The notes under the pieces are model-generated. The model saw only the letters and a program-made list of their open reading frames with translations, had not been told where the DNA came from and made no database searches. A stretch of DNA of 64,000 bases from Myxococcales bacterium (lineage in GTDB: Bacteria > Myxococcota_A > Bradymonadia > REDH01), in the NCBI GenBank assembly GCA_020633625.1, contig JACKDJ010000016.1:35662-99661 (forward strand), written 5' to 3'. This document shows, in pieces, positions 1 to 8,632 of the stretch (the first letter of the stretch is position 1; every line of letters starts with the position of its first letter). The translations under genes were made by a program, and so were the position numbers.

Positions 1-591
1 GAAGACGACGTCTGGACCGTTGGCGGCGACGCGCGCAACCGTGACGGCGCGCCCGTCATCTTCCACTTCGACGGGAGCGCGTGGGACGAGGTCGCCGTCC
101 CTGCGCTCGACCGAGACGGCGTCGCCGCACTGTTCAAGGTCTGGGGCGCCGCCCACGACGACGTCTGGGCGGTCGGGATGCTGGGCGTGATCCTGCACTA
201 CGACGGCACGGACTGGACGCAGGTAGCCTCTGGCACCGGCGATGATCTCGTCAGTCTGTGGGGCCGCGCCAGCGACGACATCGTCGCCGCCGGAGGTCGC
301 TCCAACGGCACCGTCGGGCGTTGGGACGGGACCGCCTGGACGTTCGAGCGCCTCGCGCGCGTCAGCGGACTCAACGGCTCCTGGATGGGCAGCGACGGCA
401 CCGTCCTCAGCGTTGGCGTCGGCGGCCGCGTCCTCCGCATCGCCTCGGGCTTCGAGTTCGACGCGACCTCGACCCCGACCACCAACCCCCTGCATGCGGT
501 GTGGTCCGCCGAAGGTGGACCGAGCTTCGCCGTTGGCGGAACACTCCTCTCGAATCCCCCCTACGCCGGCGACGTCCTCATCGCCCGGTAG
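1..591 (+). CDS. Propeller-type repeat protein, 5' truncated by window edge
   Basis: The frame is open from base 1 to the TAG at 589-591, so the start lies outside the window. The visible 196 residues repeat a short pattern of DDVW-x-VGG followed by a strand such as VIFHFDG-SAW or GVILHYDG-TDW, spaced about 40-50 residues apart. This is the layout of secreted beta-propeller proteins that are common in myxobacteria. No catalytic residues are recognisable, and the role is unknown. It lies 32 bp upstream of the di-haem protein on the same strand, so the two may be cotranscribed. The family assignment rests only on the repeat pattern. Confidence 0.75.
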   Translation, partial: EDDVWTVGGDARNRDGAPVIFHFDGSAWDEVAVPALDRDGVAALFKVWGAAHDDVWAVGMLGVILHYDGTDWTQVASGTGDDLVSLWGRASDDIVAAGGRSNGTVGRWDGTAWTFERLARVSGLNGSWMGSDGTVLSVGVGGRVLRIASGFEFDATSTPTTNPLHAVWSAEGGPSFAVGGTLLSNPPYAGDVLIAR

Positions 592-623
592 CCTGCCCCC
601 GGCCGCCCGGCCACGGAGACCCC

Positions 624-2996
624 ATGAACCCGCTCCGCCGCACTGCCCTCCAGAACGTCACCCTCCGGCTCGCAGCTTCCGCCCTCGCCTTCGCAGCCTG
701 CGGGCCCGACGACGACCCGGATCCCGAGCCCACCGTCGCAGAGGGGATCTACGGGCGCTTCGGCGACCCGGTCCAGTTCGCGACCACCGAGCAGCTCGAG
801 ACGTTCCAGCGCGGCCACGACGCCGTCGCGCGGGTGTTCACGCCCGAGGACGGCCTCGGCCCGCTCTTCAACCTCGCGTCCTGTGGCGGGTGCCACGAGC
901 GCCCCGTCTTCGGCGGCGGTGCCGCCCGCTATCGCGACTTCTACCTCTCGGCCTCGAAGCTCCCCGACGGGTCCTACATCGCGCCGCCCATGGCCGGAAT
1001 CGAGCACGCCTACGGCATCGGCGACGGCGTCGCCACCCGGCCCGACGTCACCGGGAACTGGAACATCCAAGCCCGTCGAAACCCCATCCCGTTCTTCGGA
1101 GTCGGGCTCCTCGCCGAACTCTCCGAGGAGTCGATCCTCGCAAACGCCGACCCCGACGATCTCGACGGCGACGGCATCTCCGGCCGCCCGAACTACGACA
1201 ACGGTTTCGTCGGACGCTTTGGCCGAAAGGCGCAGACCGTCAGCATCGAAGGCTTCATTCGCGGGCCGCTCAACAATCACCTCGGCATCACGTCGGATCC
1301 ACTCACCGAGGAGCAGCGTGCCGCGCTCCCGGTCGACTCGTCGACCGCCGCGCGCGACGCGGCCGTCTTCGGGACTCGCTCCGGCGCGCTTACCGCCGAG
1401 TTCGAGACTCGGCGCCAGGCACAGGCCGCACCGCCAAGTGAACCGCTCACCGACACCGACGGCGTCCCTGACCCCGAGCTCAGCAGCCAGGACCTCTTCG
1501 ACATCGTATCCTTCTCGATGCTGCTCGCCGCCCCGACCCCTTCACCCGCCACGCCGGAGTCGGAGCACGGCGCGCAACTCTTCGAAGAGGTTGGCTGCGC
1601 CTCGTGCCACGTGCCGGCGCTCGAGGGGCCCCGAGGGCTCATCCCCGCCTATACCGACCTGCTCCTCCACGACATGGGGGAGGAGCTCGCCGACGGCATC
1701 GAGATGGGCGACGCGACCGGGAGCGAGTTCCGCACGCAGCCGCTCTGGGGCGTCGTCGCCGTGGGCCCCTACCTTCACGACGGACGCGCCGACACGCTCG
1801 ACGGTGCCATCCGCTGGCACGGCGGCGAAGGCGAGCGCTCGCGAGATGCCTATGTCGCCCTCTCCGAGCTCGACCAGCTCGATGTCGTCGCGTTCCTCGA
1901 GTCGCTCGGCGGGCTCGAGGACCACTCCGACGGGCTCATCCATCCCAACGCTCCCATCGCGCCGGTCGGGACCCTCGGTGGCCCGATCGCGGCGCTCGAC
2001 GCCAGCGCGGAGTCCATGTTCCTCGAAGGCAGACGACTGTTCGACCGCGACACACACATCGCCGATGGGCTCGGCCCGGTCTTCAACGGCGACTCCTGCC
2101 GGGCCTGCCACTTCGAGGTGACCCCGGCGGGCGCGGGACCGATCGACGTGAACGTCATGCGCCACGCGACCTACAACGCGGCGACCGACAGCTACCTTGC
2201 GCCCCCGGCCGGGACCATCCTGCACAAGCTGACCCTCTTCGATGCGCTACGGGTGGAGCCCGCCGCGTCGATCAACGTCTTCGAACCTCGCCAGACGCCG
2301 CACACGTTCGGGCTCGGCCTCATCGACGGCATCGCTGAAGACACCATCCGCGCCAACGCCGATCCCGACGACGCCGACGGCGACGGGATCTCGGGACGCG
2401 TCGCGATCACCCCCGGCGACCGCGTCGGTCGGTTCGGGTGGAAGGCGCAGGTCCCAACCGTTCGCGAGTTCGTCCGCGACGCCATGGGAGCCGAGCAGGG
2501 CCTCACCTCGCCCGACGAGCCCGGGCAGACCTTCGGCGCGCGAAATGACTTCGACGACGTCGACGACCCCGAGCTGTCGGTCGAAGACCTCGACGCCGTC
2601 GAGTTCTACCTCGCCTCGCTCGCGCCGCCACCACCCGGCGCCGGAGACGCGCACGGAGAGGAGCTCTTCGAGACGGTCGGCTGCGCGTCGTGCCATATCC
2701 CGGCACTCGACGGCGCCGACGGGCCCGTGCCCCTCTACAGCGACCTCCTGCTCCACGACGTCGCCGCCGACGGAGTCCTCGGGATCCCCGACGGCACCGC
2801 GACCGCTCGCGAGTTCCGCACCGCCCCGTTGTGGGGGCTCAGCGTCACCGCACCCTACATGCACGACGGCTACGCCACGACGATCGAGGCGGCGATCGCC
2901 GCCCACCACGCCGAAGGGGAGGCGAGCGCCGCCGCCTTCGCCGCGCTCGCAGACAGCGACCGCAGCGCCCTCCTCGCGTTCCTGCACTCCCTCTGA
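624..2996 (+). CDS. Tandem di-haem oxidoreductase-like lipoprotein (DUF1111 type, four CxxCH)
   Basis: This is a 790-residue secreted c-type cytochrome-like protein. I chose the ATG at 624 because it opens a lipoprotein signal (hydrophobic stretch ending LAFAAC, Cys26), followed by an acidic linker. The body is two copies of the same module, about residues 45-430 and 455-790. Each carries two haem-binding motifs: CGGCH (about 88) and CASCH (about 325), then CRACH (about 492) and CASCH (about 687). Both copies contain the NADPDD-DGDGISGR segment and an LW-GV/L...PYxHDG segment, which are typical of the di-haem oxidoreductase/putative peroxidase family (DUF1111). Members are usually single modules, so this looks like an internal duplication. 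It is probably periplasmic or surface-attached electron transfer; the substrate is unknown. Confidence 0.85.
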   Translation: MNPLRRTALQNVTLRLAASALAFAACGPDDDPDPEPTVAEGIYGRFGDPVQFATTEQLETFQRGHDAVARVFTPEDGLGPLFNLASCGGCHERPVFGGGAARYRDFYLSASKLPDGSYIAPPMAGIEHAYGIGDGVATRPDVTGNWNIQARRNPIPFFGVGLLAELSEESILANADPDDLDGDGISGRPNYDNGFVGRFGRKAQTVSIEGFIRGPLNNHLGITSDPLTEEQRAALPVDSSTAARDAAVFGTRSGALTAEFETRRQAQAAPPSEPLTDTDGVPDPELSSQDLFDIVSFSMLLAAPTPSPATPESEHGAQLFEEVGCASCHVPALEGPRGLIPAYTDLLLHDMGEELADGIEMGDATGSEFRTQPLWGVVAVGPYLHDGRADTLDGAIRWHGGEGERSRDAYVALSELDQLDVVAFLESLGGLEDHSDGLIHPNAPIAPVGTLGGPIAALDASAESMFLEGRRLFDRDTHIADGLGPVFNGDSCRACHFEVTPAGAGPIDVNVMRHATYNAATDSYLAPPAGTILHKLTLFDALRVEPAASINVFEPRQTPHTFGLGLIDGIAEDTIRANADPDDADGDGISGRVAITPGDRVGRFGWKAQVPTVREFVRDAMGAEQGLTSPDEPGQTFGARNDFDDVDDPELSVEDLDAVEFYLASLAPPPPGAGDAHGEELFETVGCASCHIPALDGADGPVPLYSDLLLHDVAADGVLGIPDGTATAREFRTAPLWGLSVTAPYMHDGYATTIEAAIAAHHAEGEASAAAFAALADSDRSALLAFLHSL

Positions 2997-3034
2997 GCCT
3001 CGCGCTCCGAGCCACACCGCCGGTCGCGGCGCGC

Positions 3035-4882
3035 TCAGCTCGCCGCGTAAAAGCCGTCGAGCACCGACCGATACTTCTCGGTGACGAACTGGCGGCGCAT
3101 CTTCCACGTCGCCGTCAGCTCGCCAGACTCCCACGAGAAGTCGTCCGGGAGGATCGCGAAGCGCCGCACGCACTCCGCGCGAGGCAGCTCCGCGTTCACC
3201 TGCTGGATCGCGCGGTCCAGCAGCTCGAACACCTTCGGGTGCGACGCGAGCGTGTCGAAAGAGCTCCCGCCCAAGCCGTTCTCGGCCGCCCACGCCACGA
3301 TCGCCTCGCGGCGTAGCGTGATCAATGCCGACAGGAACGGGCGACTGTCGCCATGCACGACCGCGTGGGCCACCCACGGCAGCGCCTCGAGCTGCGCCTC
3401 GATCGCCTTTGGGGCGATGTGCCGACCGGCAGCGGTGACGATGATGTCGCGCTTGCGGTCGGTGATCCGCAGCGTCTGTCCGTCGAACTCGCCGATGTCG
3501 CCTGTGTGCAGCCACGCGCCGGCGAGCGCAGCGGCAGTCGCCTCGGCGTCGTTCCAGTAGCCACGCATCACGCACTCGCTGCGCAGCAGCACCTCACCGT
3601 CGGCCGCGATCCGCACCTCGACCCCCGGGAGCGGACGGCCGACAGTCCCGGGCCGCAGCGCGTCCGGTCGGTTCACCGCCGCCGCCGCGCAGTGCTCGGT
3701 AAGCCCGTACCCCTCGAGGATCGGGACTCCGGCCCCATGGAATACCTCGACGAGCTCCGTGGGCATCGGCGCGCCGCCAGAGACCGCGAAGCGGAACCGA
3801 GTCCCAAACGCGACACGCAGGTTCCGCAGTAGCGACGCGTCCGCGAGCACAAGCTCCGCCCGGTCGACGACCGTCAGCTTCGCACCGCCTGTCTTGTGTG
3901 CTGACCGGCGCCGCGCGACCTCGACGAACCGCCGCGCCGCTCGCTCCCGCCGCTCGCTCCCGCGCACGAACACCTTCCGCGCCGTGTCGTACAGCCGCTG
4001 GAACACCTGCGGCACAGCCACCAGCAACGTCGGGTTGCGCTCGGCCAACTCGGCCGGCACCCAGGCGTAGCCGCGCGAGAACGTCGTCACACAACCGGCC
4101 GCCATCGTCGTCATGTAGATCGCGCGCGCGAAGATCTGCGCCAGCGGCAAAAACAGGACCTGCTCGTCGCTCGCCGACAGTGGCAGCGCCAGCAGATTGG
4201 CCTCCACCTGCGCGACAAACGCGCGGTGCGTGAGCGCGACGCCGCGCGGACGACCGGTCGTTCCGGCCGTGTAGACGATGCTCGCCAGCGAGTCCGGCGT
4301 CACCGCCAGCCGGCGCGTCCGGACGATGTTCGCGTCGGCGCCCAGCGCACGCGCGCCGAGCTCGCGGAGCCTCGAGAGCGGCAGCAAACGGTCACCGAGC
4401 GAAGACGTGTCCAGCTCGTCCAGACGGAGCGAAACCTCGGCACCACCCTCGCCGCCGCGCGCCAGGTCGTCGAAGTAGACGACCGAGCGAAGCGCCGGGA
4501 GCTCATCGACCACTCGCAGCAGCTTCTCGAGCTGGCGTGGGTCTTCGACCAGCACCGCGACCGCCCCGGCGTCTTCGAGCATCATCCGCATCTGCCGCGG
4601 CCGGCTCGTCTCGTACAGCGGCACCGATACCGCCCCCGCCAGGAAGATCGCCTGGTCGGCGAGCACCCACTCGGCGCGCGTCGACGACACGATCGCGACG
4701 CGGTCCCCCGCTGCGACCCCGAGCTCCGCGAGCCCCGCGGCGAGCAGCGTCGAACCGCGCAGCCACTCCGCGTACGAGACGTCGCGCCAGCCCCCGTCCT
4801 CGGCAGGCTGTCGCAGCGCGACCGCGTCACCGAAGTCGGAGACCCGTCCCTCGAAGAGCTCGATGAGCGTCCGACTCGACAT
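3035..4882 (-). CDS. AMP-forming long-chain acyl-CoA synthetase (FadD-like)
   Basis: This 615-residue protein is a full-length ANL-superfamily adenylating enzyme that should activate a fatty acid as acyl-AMP and then acyl-CoA. Visible core motifs are the P-loop YTAGTTGRPRGVALTH, the GYGLTEHC segment, the HTGDIGEFDGQTLRITDRKRD hinge (with the usual D and K/R residues) and a C-terminal TATWKMRRQF region with the conserved lysine. The ATG at 4882 has GGAG seven bases upstream and is preferred over an in-frame TTG 24 bases earlier. It stands alone on the minus strand, convergent with the di-haem gene. It could supply activated acyl starters to the PKS at 40.5 kb, but the distance gives no support for that. 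Confidence 0.93.
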   Translation of the reverse strand: MSSRTLIELFEGRVSDFGDAVALRQPAEDGGWRDVSYAEWLRGSTLLAAGLAELGVAAGDRVAIVSSTRAEWVLADQAIFLAGAVSVPLYETSRPRQMRMMLEDAGAVAVLVEDPRQLEKLLRVVDELPALRSVVYFDDLARGGEGGAEVSLRLDELDTSSLGDRLLPLSRLRELGARALGADANIVRTRRLAVTPDSLASIVYTAGTTGRPRGVALTHRAFVAQVEANLLALPLSASDEQVLFLPLAQIFARAIYMTTMAAGCVTTFSRGYAWVPAELAERNPTLLVAVPQVFQRLYDTARKVFVRGSERRERAARRFVEVARRRSAHKTGGAKLTVVDRAELVLADASLLRNLRVAFGTRFRFAVSGGAPMPTELVEVFHGAGVPILEGYGLTEHCAAAAVNRPDALRPGTVGRPLPGVEVRIAADGEVLLRSECVMRGYWNDAEATAAALAGAWLHTGDIGEFDGQTLRITDRKRDIIVTAAGRHIAPKAIEAQLEALPWVAHAVVHGDSRPFLSALITLRREAIVAWAAENGLGGSSFDTLASHPKVFELLDRAIQQVNAELPRAECVRRFAILPDDFSWESGELTATWKMRRQFVTEKYRSVLDGFYAAS

Positions 4883-5041
4883 CAGCGTCTCCGTCGCTGC
4901 GCCCAACGCGGGGCGCCCGTAGTCGGCGTGGTCAGTCCGCGTGCCATTCGGAGGTGGGAACGAGCGCGTCGCTCCGTACCTAATCCACCCGGCGTTCGGC
5001 CAGCAAGCGCCACATCGCAGGCTCGCCGCCCGGCAGAGGGC

Positions 5042-6505
5042 TCATTCGTCGGCGAACGTCGCGACGCTCGGCGCGTTGTACGCCTGCGACCGCGGTGTGC
5101 CACGTCGACGCTCTGCGGCCTGCGCGCGGTACGACAGCACCGACGTGCGTTCCGGCGCCGCGGCGGCCGCGCTCCCGGTCTCCACTCCCGCGTAGAACTC
5201 GATCATCTCATCGAGCTGATCGATCTCGGCCTGCACCGACGGCGCGACCGCGTATGCGTCGAGGTCCTCGCGGTTCGCCGCGAGCTCTTCGATCGCGGCC
5301 GCCCGGTCCCCGCTCTCGACAAGTGACATCGCCTGTTCGATCTGCTGCGCCGACCGCAACAACGCGAATGCGGTCGCGACGTCCGGGTCCAGCGATGCCT
5401 TGGCCGCTGCGGGGTCGTCCGTCCGCTCAACGCGCCCCGCTGCACTCACCTCGTACACGCGGCCGCTGCCGCCCAGGAACGTCGCTCTGGCGGTCAGCGC
5501 GCGCCCCATGTCCCCGGTGGGTAGCGCCACCCGGACCAGCAGCGTCCTCATCTCCCCGGCGGCGAGCTGCCCAAGGTCGAACTCGACGCTGTCCGCGTTC
5601 CACGTCGCCCCGGTGTTCAGGACCTCCGCGATTCGCACACCGTCGCCCGGCACGAGCCGAACCCGCAGCCCCTGGACCGCCGTCCGGTGGGCCCGCGCGA
5701 GCTCCGTACCCAAGACCTCGTCCATCTCGGACGACGACGGTATGAAGTAGTAGTTGGCAGCGCCGGCCTCGGCGATCGCAGCGAGCGACACGTCGTTCAC
5801 GAGCCGCCCGAGTCCGATGGTCGTCGTGTCGACTCCCACCTGCTCGTGGTAGGCTAGGGCCATCCCGCGCAGCGACGCGTCGTCGGTGAGGCCGCGATTC
5901 GCGTGGCCGTCCGACACCAAGATGACGCGCAGCAGGCCGTCGCTCCGAGCGCCCTGAAGCACGTCGTACGCGGCCTGCAGACCGCACGAGGTACACGTGT
6001 TGCCCTCGGCGACCAGCTCGTCGACGGCCGCGTGCGCATGCGCGCGCTCTCGTCGCATTCGAGCTCCGGCCACGTGCACGGTCGCCGAGTCGCCGAAGCT
6101 GATCAGCGTGAGGCTGTCAGCCGGATCCAGGCCGTCGATCAGCGCGTGCGCAGCCGCTCGCGCGTCCTCCATTCGAGCACCCTCCATCGAGCCCGACGCG
6201 TCGATCACCACGGCGATGTGCGCCGAGCCCCACGCCTCCGACGCCTCGCGGGCGGTGACGTCGACCGCGACGAGGGCTTCGCTGTCGTCGTCGGTGAGCA
6301 GCGTCTGGTCGAGTGAGACCTCGACGCTCACGAACTCGGCGCCGTCGAACGGAGCGGCCTCGCGTGCACTGCCGCCGTGGCAGCCAGCGGCGACCGTCAG
6401 CGGAGCCACTGCGGCAATCAGCGCGGCGGCCGCGAGCGAGGAACGGATCACTGCCGGCATGCGCGAGTGAGCCGACAGGGCGGGGCAGGGGGGAGCGGCG
6501 TTCAT
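5042..6505 (-). CDS. VWA-domain lipoprotein
   Basis: This is a 487-residue exported protein. The ATG at 6505 has GGAG upstream; a second ATG at 6460 would also leave a complete signal ending TVAAGC (lipobox-like). A von Willebrand A domain begins near residue 95, with a full MIDAS start DASGSME and later ISFGDSATVH and VSDGHANRGLTDD segments, so a divalent-metal-dependent ligand-binding site is likely. The C-terminal part is a beta-rich region followed by a helical tail with no motif I recognise. It is the first of three consecutive minus-strand VWA lipoproteins, separated by gaps of 72 to 105 bp. Its partner is unknown; adhesion or envelope complex assembly is the usual theme for the fold. 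Confidence 0.85.
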   Translation of the reverse strand: MNAAPPCPALSAHSRMPAVIRSSLAAAALIAAVAPLTVAAGCHGGSAREAAPFDGAEFVSVEVSLDQTLLTDDDSEALVAVDVTAREASEAWGSAHIAVVIDASGSMEGARMEDARAAAHALIDGLDPADSLTLISFGDSATVHVAGARMRRERAHAHAAVDELVAEGNTCTSCGLQAAYDVLQGARSDGLLRVILVSDGHANRGLTDDASLRGMALAYHEQVGVDTTTIGLGRLVNDVSLAAIAEAGAANYYFIPSSSEMDEVLGTELARAHRTAVQGLRVRLVPGDGVRIAEVLNTGATWNADSVEFDLGQLAAGEMRTLLVRVALPTGDMGRALTARATFLGGSGRVYEVSAAGRVERTDDPAAAKASLDPDVATAFALLRSAQQIEQAMSLVESGDRAAAIEELAANREDLDAYAVAPSVQAEIDQLDEMIEFYAGVETGSAAAAAPERTSVLSYRAQAAERRRGTPRSQAYNAPSVATFADE

Positions 6506-6577
6506 CGGGTCTCCATCCGAAGGGGGAGCCCCAGTGAACGGCCCTCCGCGCCGTTCGGTCTAAACGCGGCCCGCCTG

Positions 6578-8527
6578 CTAGCGCTTCGGGTCGATCGGCG
6601 GCACCAGGATCGTGACGAGACGCTCCCCGAGGCTCGCGCCCTCCGACGTGACCAGGTCGATGTAGGCCAGGAACACCTGCGGATCGCGCGTCTGCGGTAC
6701 GCAGTAGTTTTGAGCGTGCAACTCGAACGTCACGCTCGACCCGGGCGCGACCCCGGAGAACCCATCGAGGCGGCCGTCTCCGTTCAAGTCCGCCGGCCGC
6801 GGGGCAGTGGCGCAGCCCGACGCCGTCGCGCTGAGCGGTACTACGCCCGAGATAAAGCACGTCGTATCGATCCCCGACCGTGCCAGCTCATCCGGGTCGG
6901 GGCGGAGCACCGCGGTGATGTCGAACGCCGTCCCGCCCAGCAGCGCCTCGATGCCGGAGACGACCGAGTCGTCGACGCGCACCGTTCCGCCGAGCAGCGG
7001 CGAATCGACCTGGAACACCAGCGGGCACGTCCCACCCGACGCCGAGCGCCCCGCGCCGTTCGGACCGGTGCAGCACTGCGAGGCCGAACAGCCAGCCGGA
7101 CGTGACGCTCCCGTGCCCCAAGCGCACGTCCCGACGACGGCGCCCGTCTGCACCGCGGCGTCCCTGAGGTCGTCCTCTGCGTCGCTCGAGAACGACCCGA
7201 ACAACACCGTCGTGCCCAGCGCGAGTCCGATCACGTGGATGTCGCTTTCGCGCAGCGCCGCGAACGCTTCGGCGCGCGTCGCGCCGTACGGGTATCCGTC
7301 CTCTCCGTTCGCGTGCATCGACGCGTCCGAGATCTGGACTGCCACACGGACCTCCGCCTCGCGGAAGCCTGATCCGCCGACCGTGCCGTCTGCGACGCCG
7401 GCCACGAGGCCGCGCGAAGGATCGAACGCGGCCACCTCGCCCGAACCACACGCCGCGGCGCGCCCGATGCCGGTCGCGAGCTGGAAGAGCGCCTCGATCC
7501 CCGACTCGGGCCCGTCGCCGCCGCCCGACGCCCGAAGCCCCGCCACCGCGCGCTGCGCAGCCGCGATGTCCGTCGTGACCCGCTGCTGAAGACGGAACGG
7601 GATGTCGCCGGTGCTTCCGAACGAGTCGCACGGGAAGTCGCCATACTGCGCGACGCCGACGCCGATATCAGAGATTCGTCGGCCGAGCGCCGGGATGATC
7701 GAGGTGCTCAGACTCGTCGTCAGCCCCGAGATGGCGGCGGACATCGACCCCGTCACGTCCATCGAGAACGTCACGTCGCCCGACTCCAGCGACGTCGCGA
7801 TGTCGAGCTCCGCCGTCTGCGGCTCGCCCTCGAACGGCAACTCGAAGAAGAAGTCCACGAACTCCTCGATGTCGCTCCGCGGATCGCACGGGTCCGACCC
7901 GAACGCGACCTCGAGCATGTCGATGAAGCCGTCGGTGTCGCTGTCGGAGTTGTCGGGCTCGGTGCTGCCGGGGCAGCCGTGCTCGTCCTCGTCGCGGAGC
8001 CCGTCGCCGTCGGAGTCCAGATCCAGGAAGTCCGGCTCGCCGTCGAGGTCGAGGTCGCTCGGCTGCAGGTCTGACCCCGGCGCGCGCCGATACTCCACCT
8101 CGTCGGGGATTCCGTCGCCGTCGGAGTCCAGGTCTTCGTTGTTCGGCACGCCGTCCTCGTCGGCGTCGTCCGTCCCCTCGATCCGGTCGGAGATGCCGTC
8201 GCCGTCGGTGTCTACGACCGGCGGGCGCGTGTCGGGCGGGACGTCTCGCACGGGGTCGTCGCCGCCGCCGATCTCGATCCGGACCACATCGTCCCCGACC
8301 TCGACCGCCCCGTCCGGCGACACGTCCACGTCTGCGGTGTCGAGCCCCGTCGAGCTATCGGTCGCGGCGTCGCGACCACCCCCGCCGCCGGCGTCACGGC
8401 CGGTACACGGTGGTCGCGTACACGAAGACGCGTCTCCGTCGCCCACGACCGCAGGATCCGACGAGCATGCCGCGAGCGCGATCACGCAAGGGGCCAAGAA
8501 GCGTGCGCTGCGAATCGGAAACCTCAT
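6578..8527 (-). CDS. VWA lipoprotein with calcium-type DxDxDG repeats
   Basis: This is a 649-residue lipoprotein (signal ending IALAAC). The ATG at 8527 is chosen because AGAGG lies just upstream; an earlier in-frame start at 8557 adds ten residues before the signal. After an Asp/Gly-rich linker come several thrombospondin type 3-like repeats (DTDGDGISD, DSDGDGIPDEVE, DSDGDGLRDEDE), which bind Ca2+ in known relatives. A VWA domain follows with the MIDAS start DVTGSMS. Shared sequence (QRVTTDIAAAQ, GGGDGPESGIE, QCCTG) shows it is a paralogue of the next gene, but here the VWA domain is continuous. The C-terminal portion, about 200 residues, is specific to this pair. The ligand is unknown. Confidence 0.87.
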   Translation of the reverse strand: MRFPIRSARFLAPCVIALAACSSDPAVVGDGDASSCTRPPCTGRDAGGGGGRDAATDSSTGLDTADVDVSPDGAVEVGDDVVRIEIGGGDDPVRDVPPDTRPPVVDTDGDGISDRIEGTDDADEDGVPNNEDLDSDGDGIPDEVEYRRAPGSDLQPSDLDLDGEPDFLDLDSDGDGLRDEDEHGCPGSTEPDNSDSDTDGFIDMLEVAFGSDPCDPRSDIEEFVDFFFELPFEGEPQTAELDIATSLESGDVTFSMDVTGSMSAAISGLTTSLSTSIIPALGRRISDIGVGVAQYGDFPCDSFGSTGDIPFRLQQRVTTDIAAAQRAVAGLRASGGGDGPESGIEALFQLATGIGRAAACGSGEVAAFDPSRGLVAGVADGTVGGSGFREAEVRVAVQISDASMHANGEDGYPYGATRAEAFAALRESDIHVIGLALGTTVLFGSFSSDAEDDLRDAAVQTGAVVGTCAWGTGASRPAGCSASQCCTGPNGAGRSASGGTCPLVFQVDSPLLGGTVRVDDSVVSGIEALLGGTAFDITAVLRPDPDELARSGIDTTCFISGVVPLSATASGCATAPRPADLNGDGRLDGFSGVAPGSSVTFELHAQNYCVPQTRDPQVFLAYIDLVTSEGASLGERLVTILVPPIDPKR

Positions 8528-8632
8528 CAGGAGCCTCTCGGGGGTGGGAGGCCCCATGATAGCGGCATGGCGCGCCGCGTCGAGCGCAACCTTCTCGGCC
8601 GCCTCGACGTTGGTATCTCGCTACGTCGGGCG

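Noticed and set aside
258..623. Upstream extension of the di-haem protein frame to base 258
   Set aside because: It overlaps the preceding gene, is Arg-rich shadow sequence, and the signal peptide starts at the ATG at 624.
3035..4906. The FadD-like enzyme as the dedicated starter-loading ligase of the PKS-NRPS
   Set aside because: It is 36 kb away on the opposite strand with no shared operon; general fatty acid metabolism is as likely.
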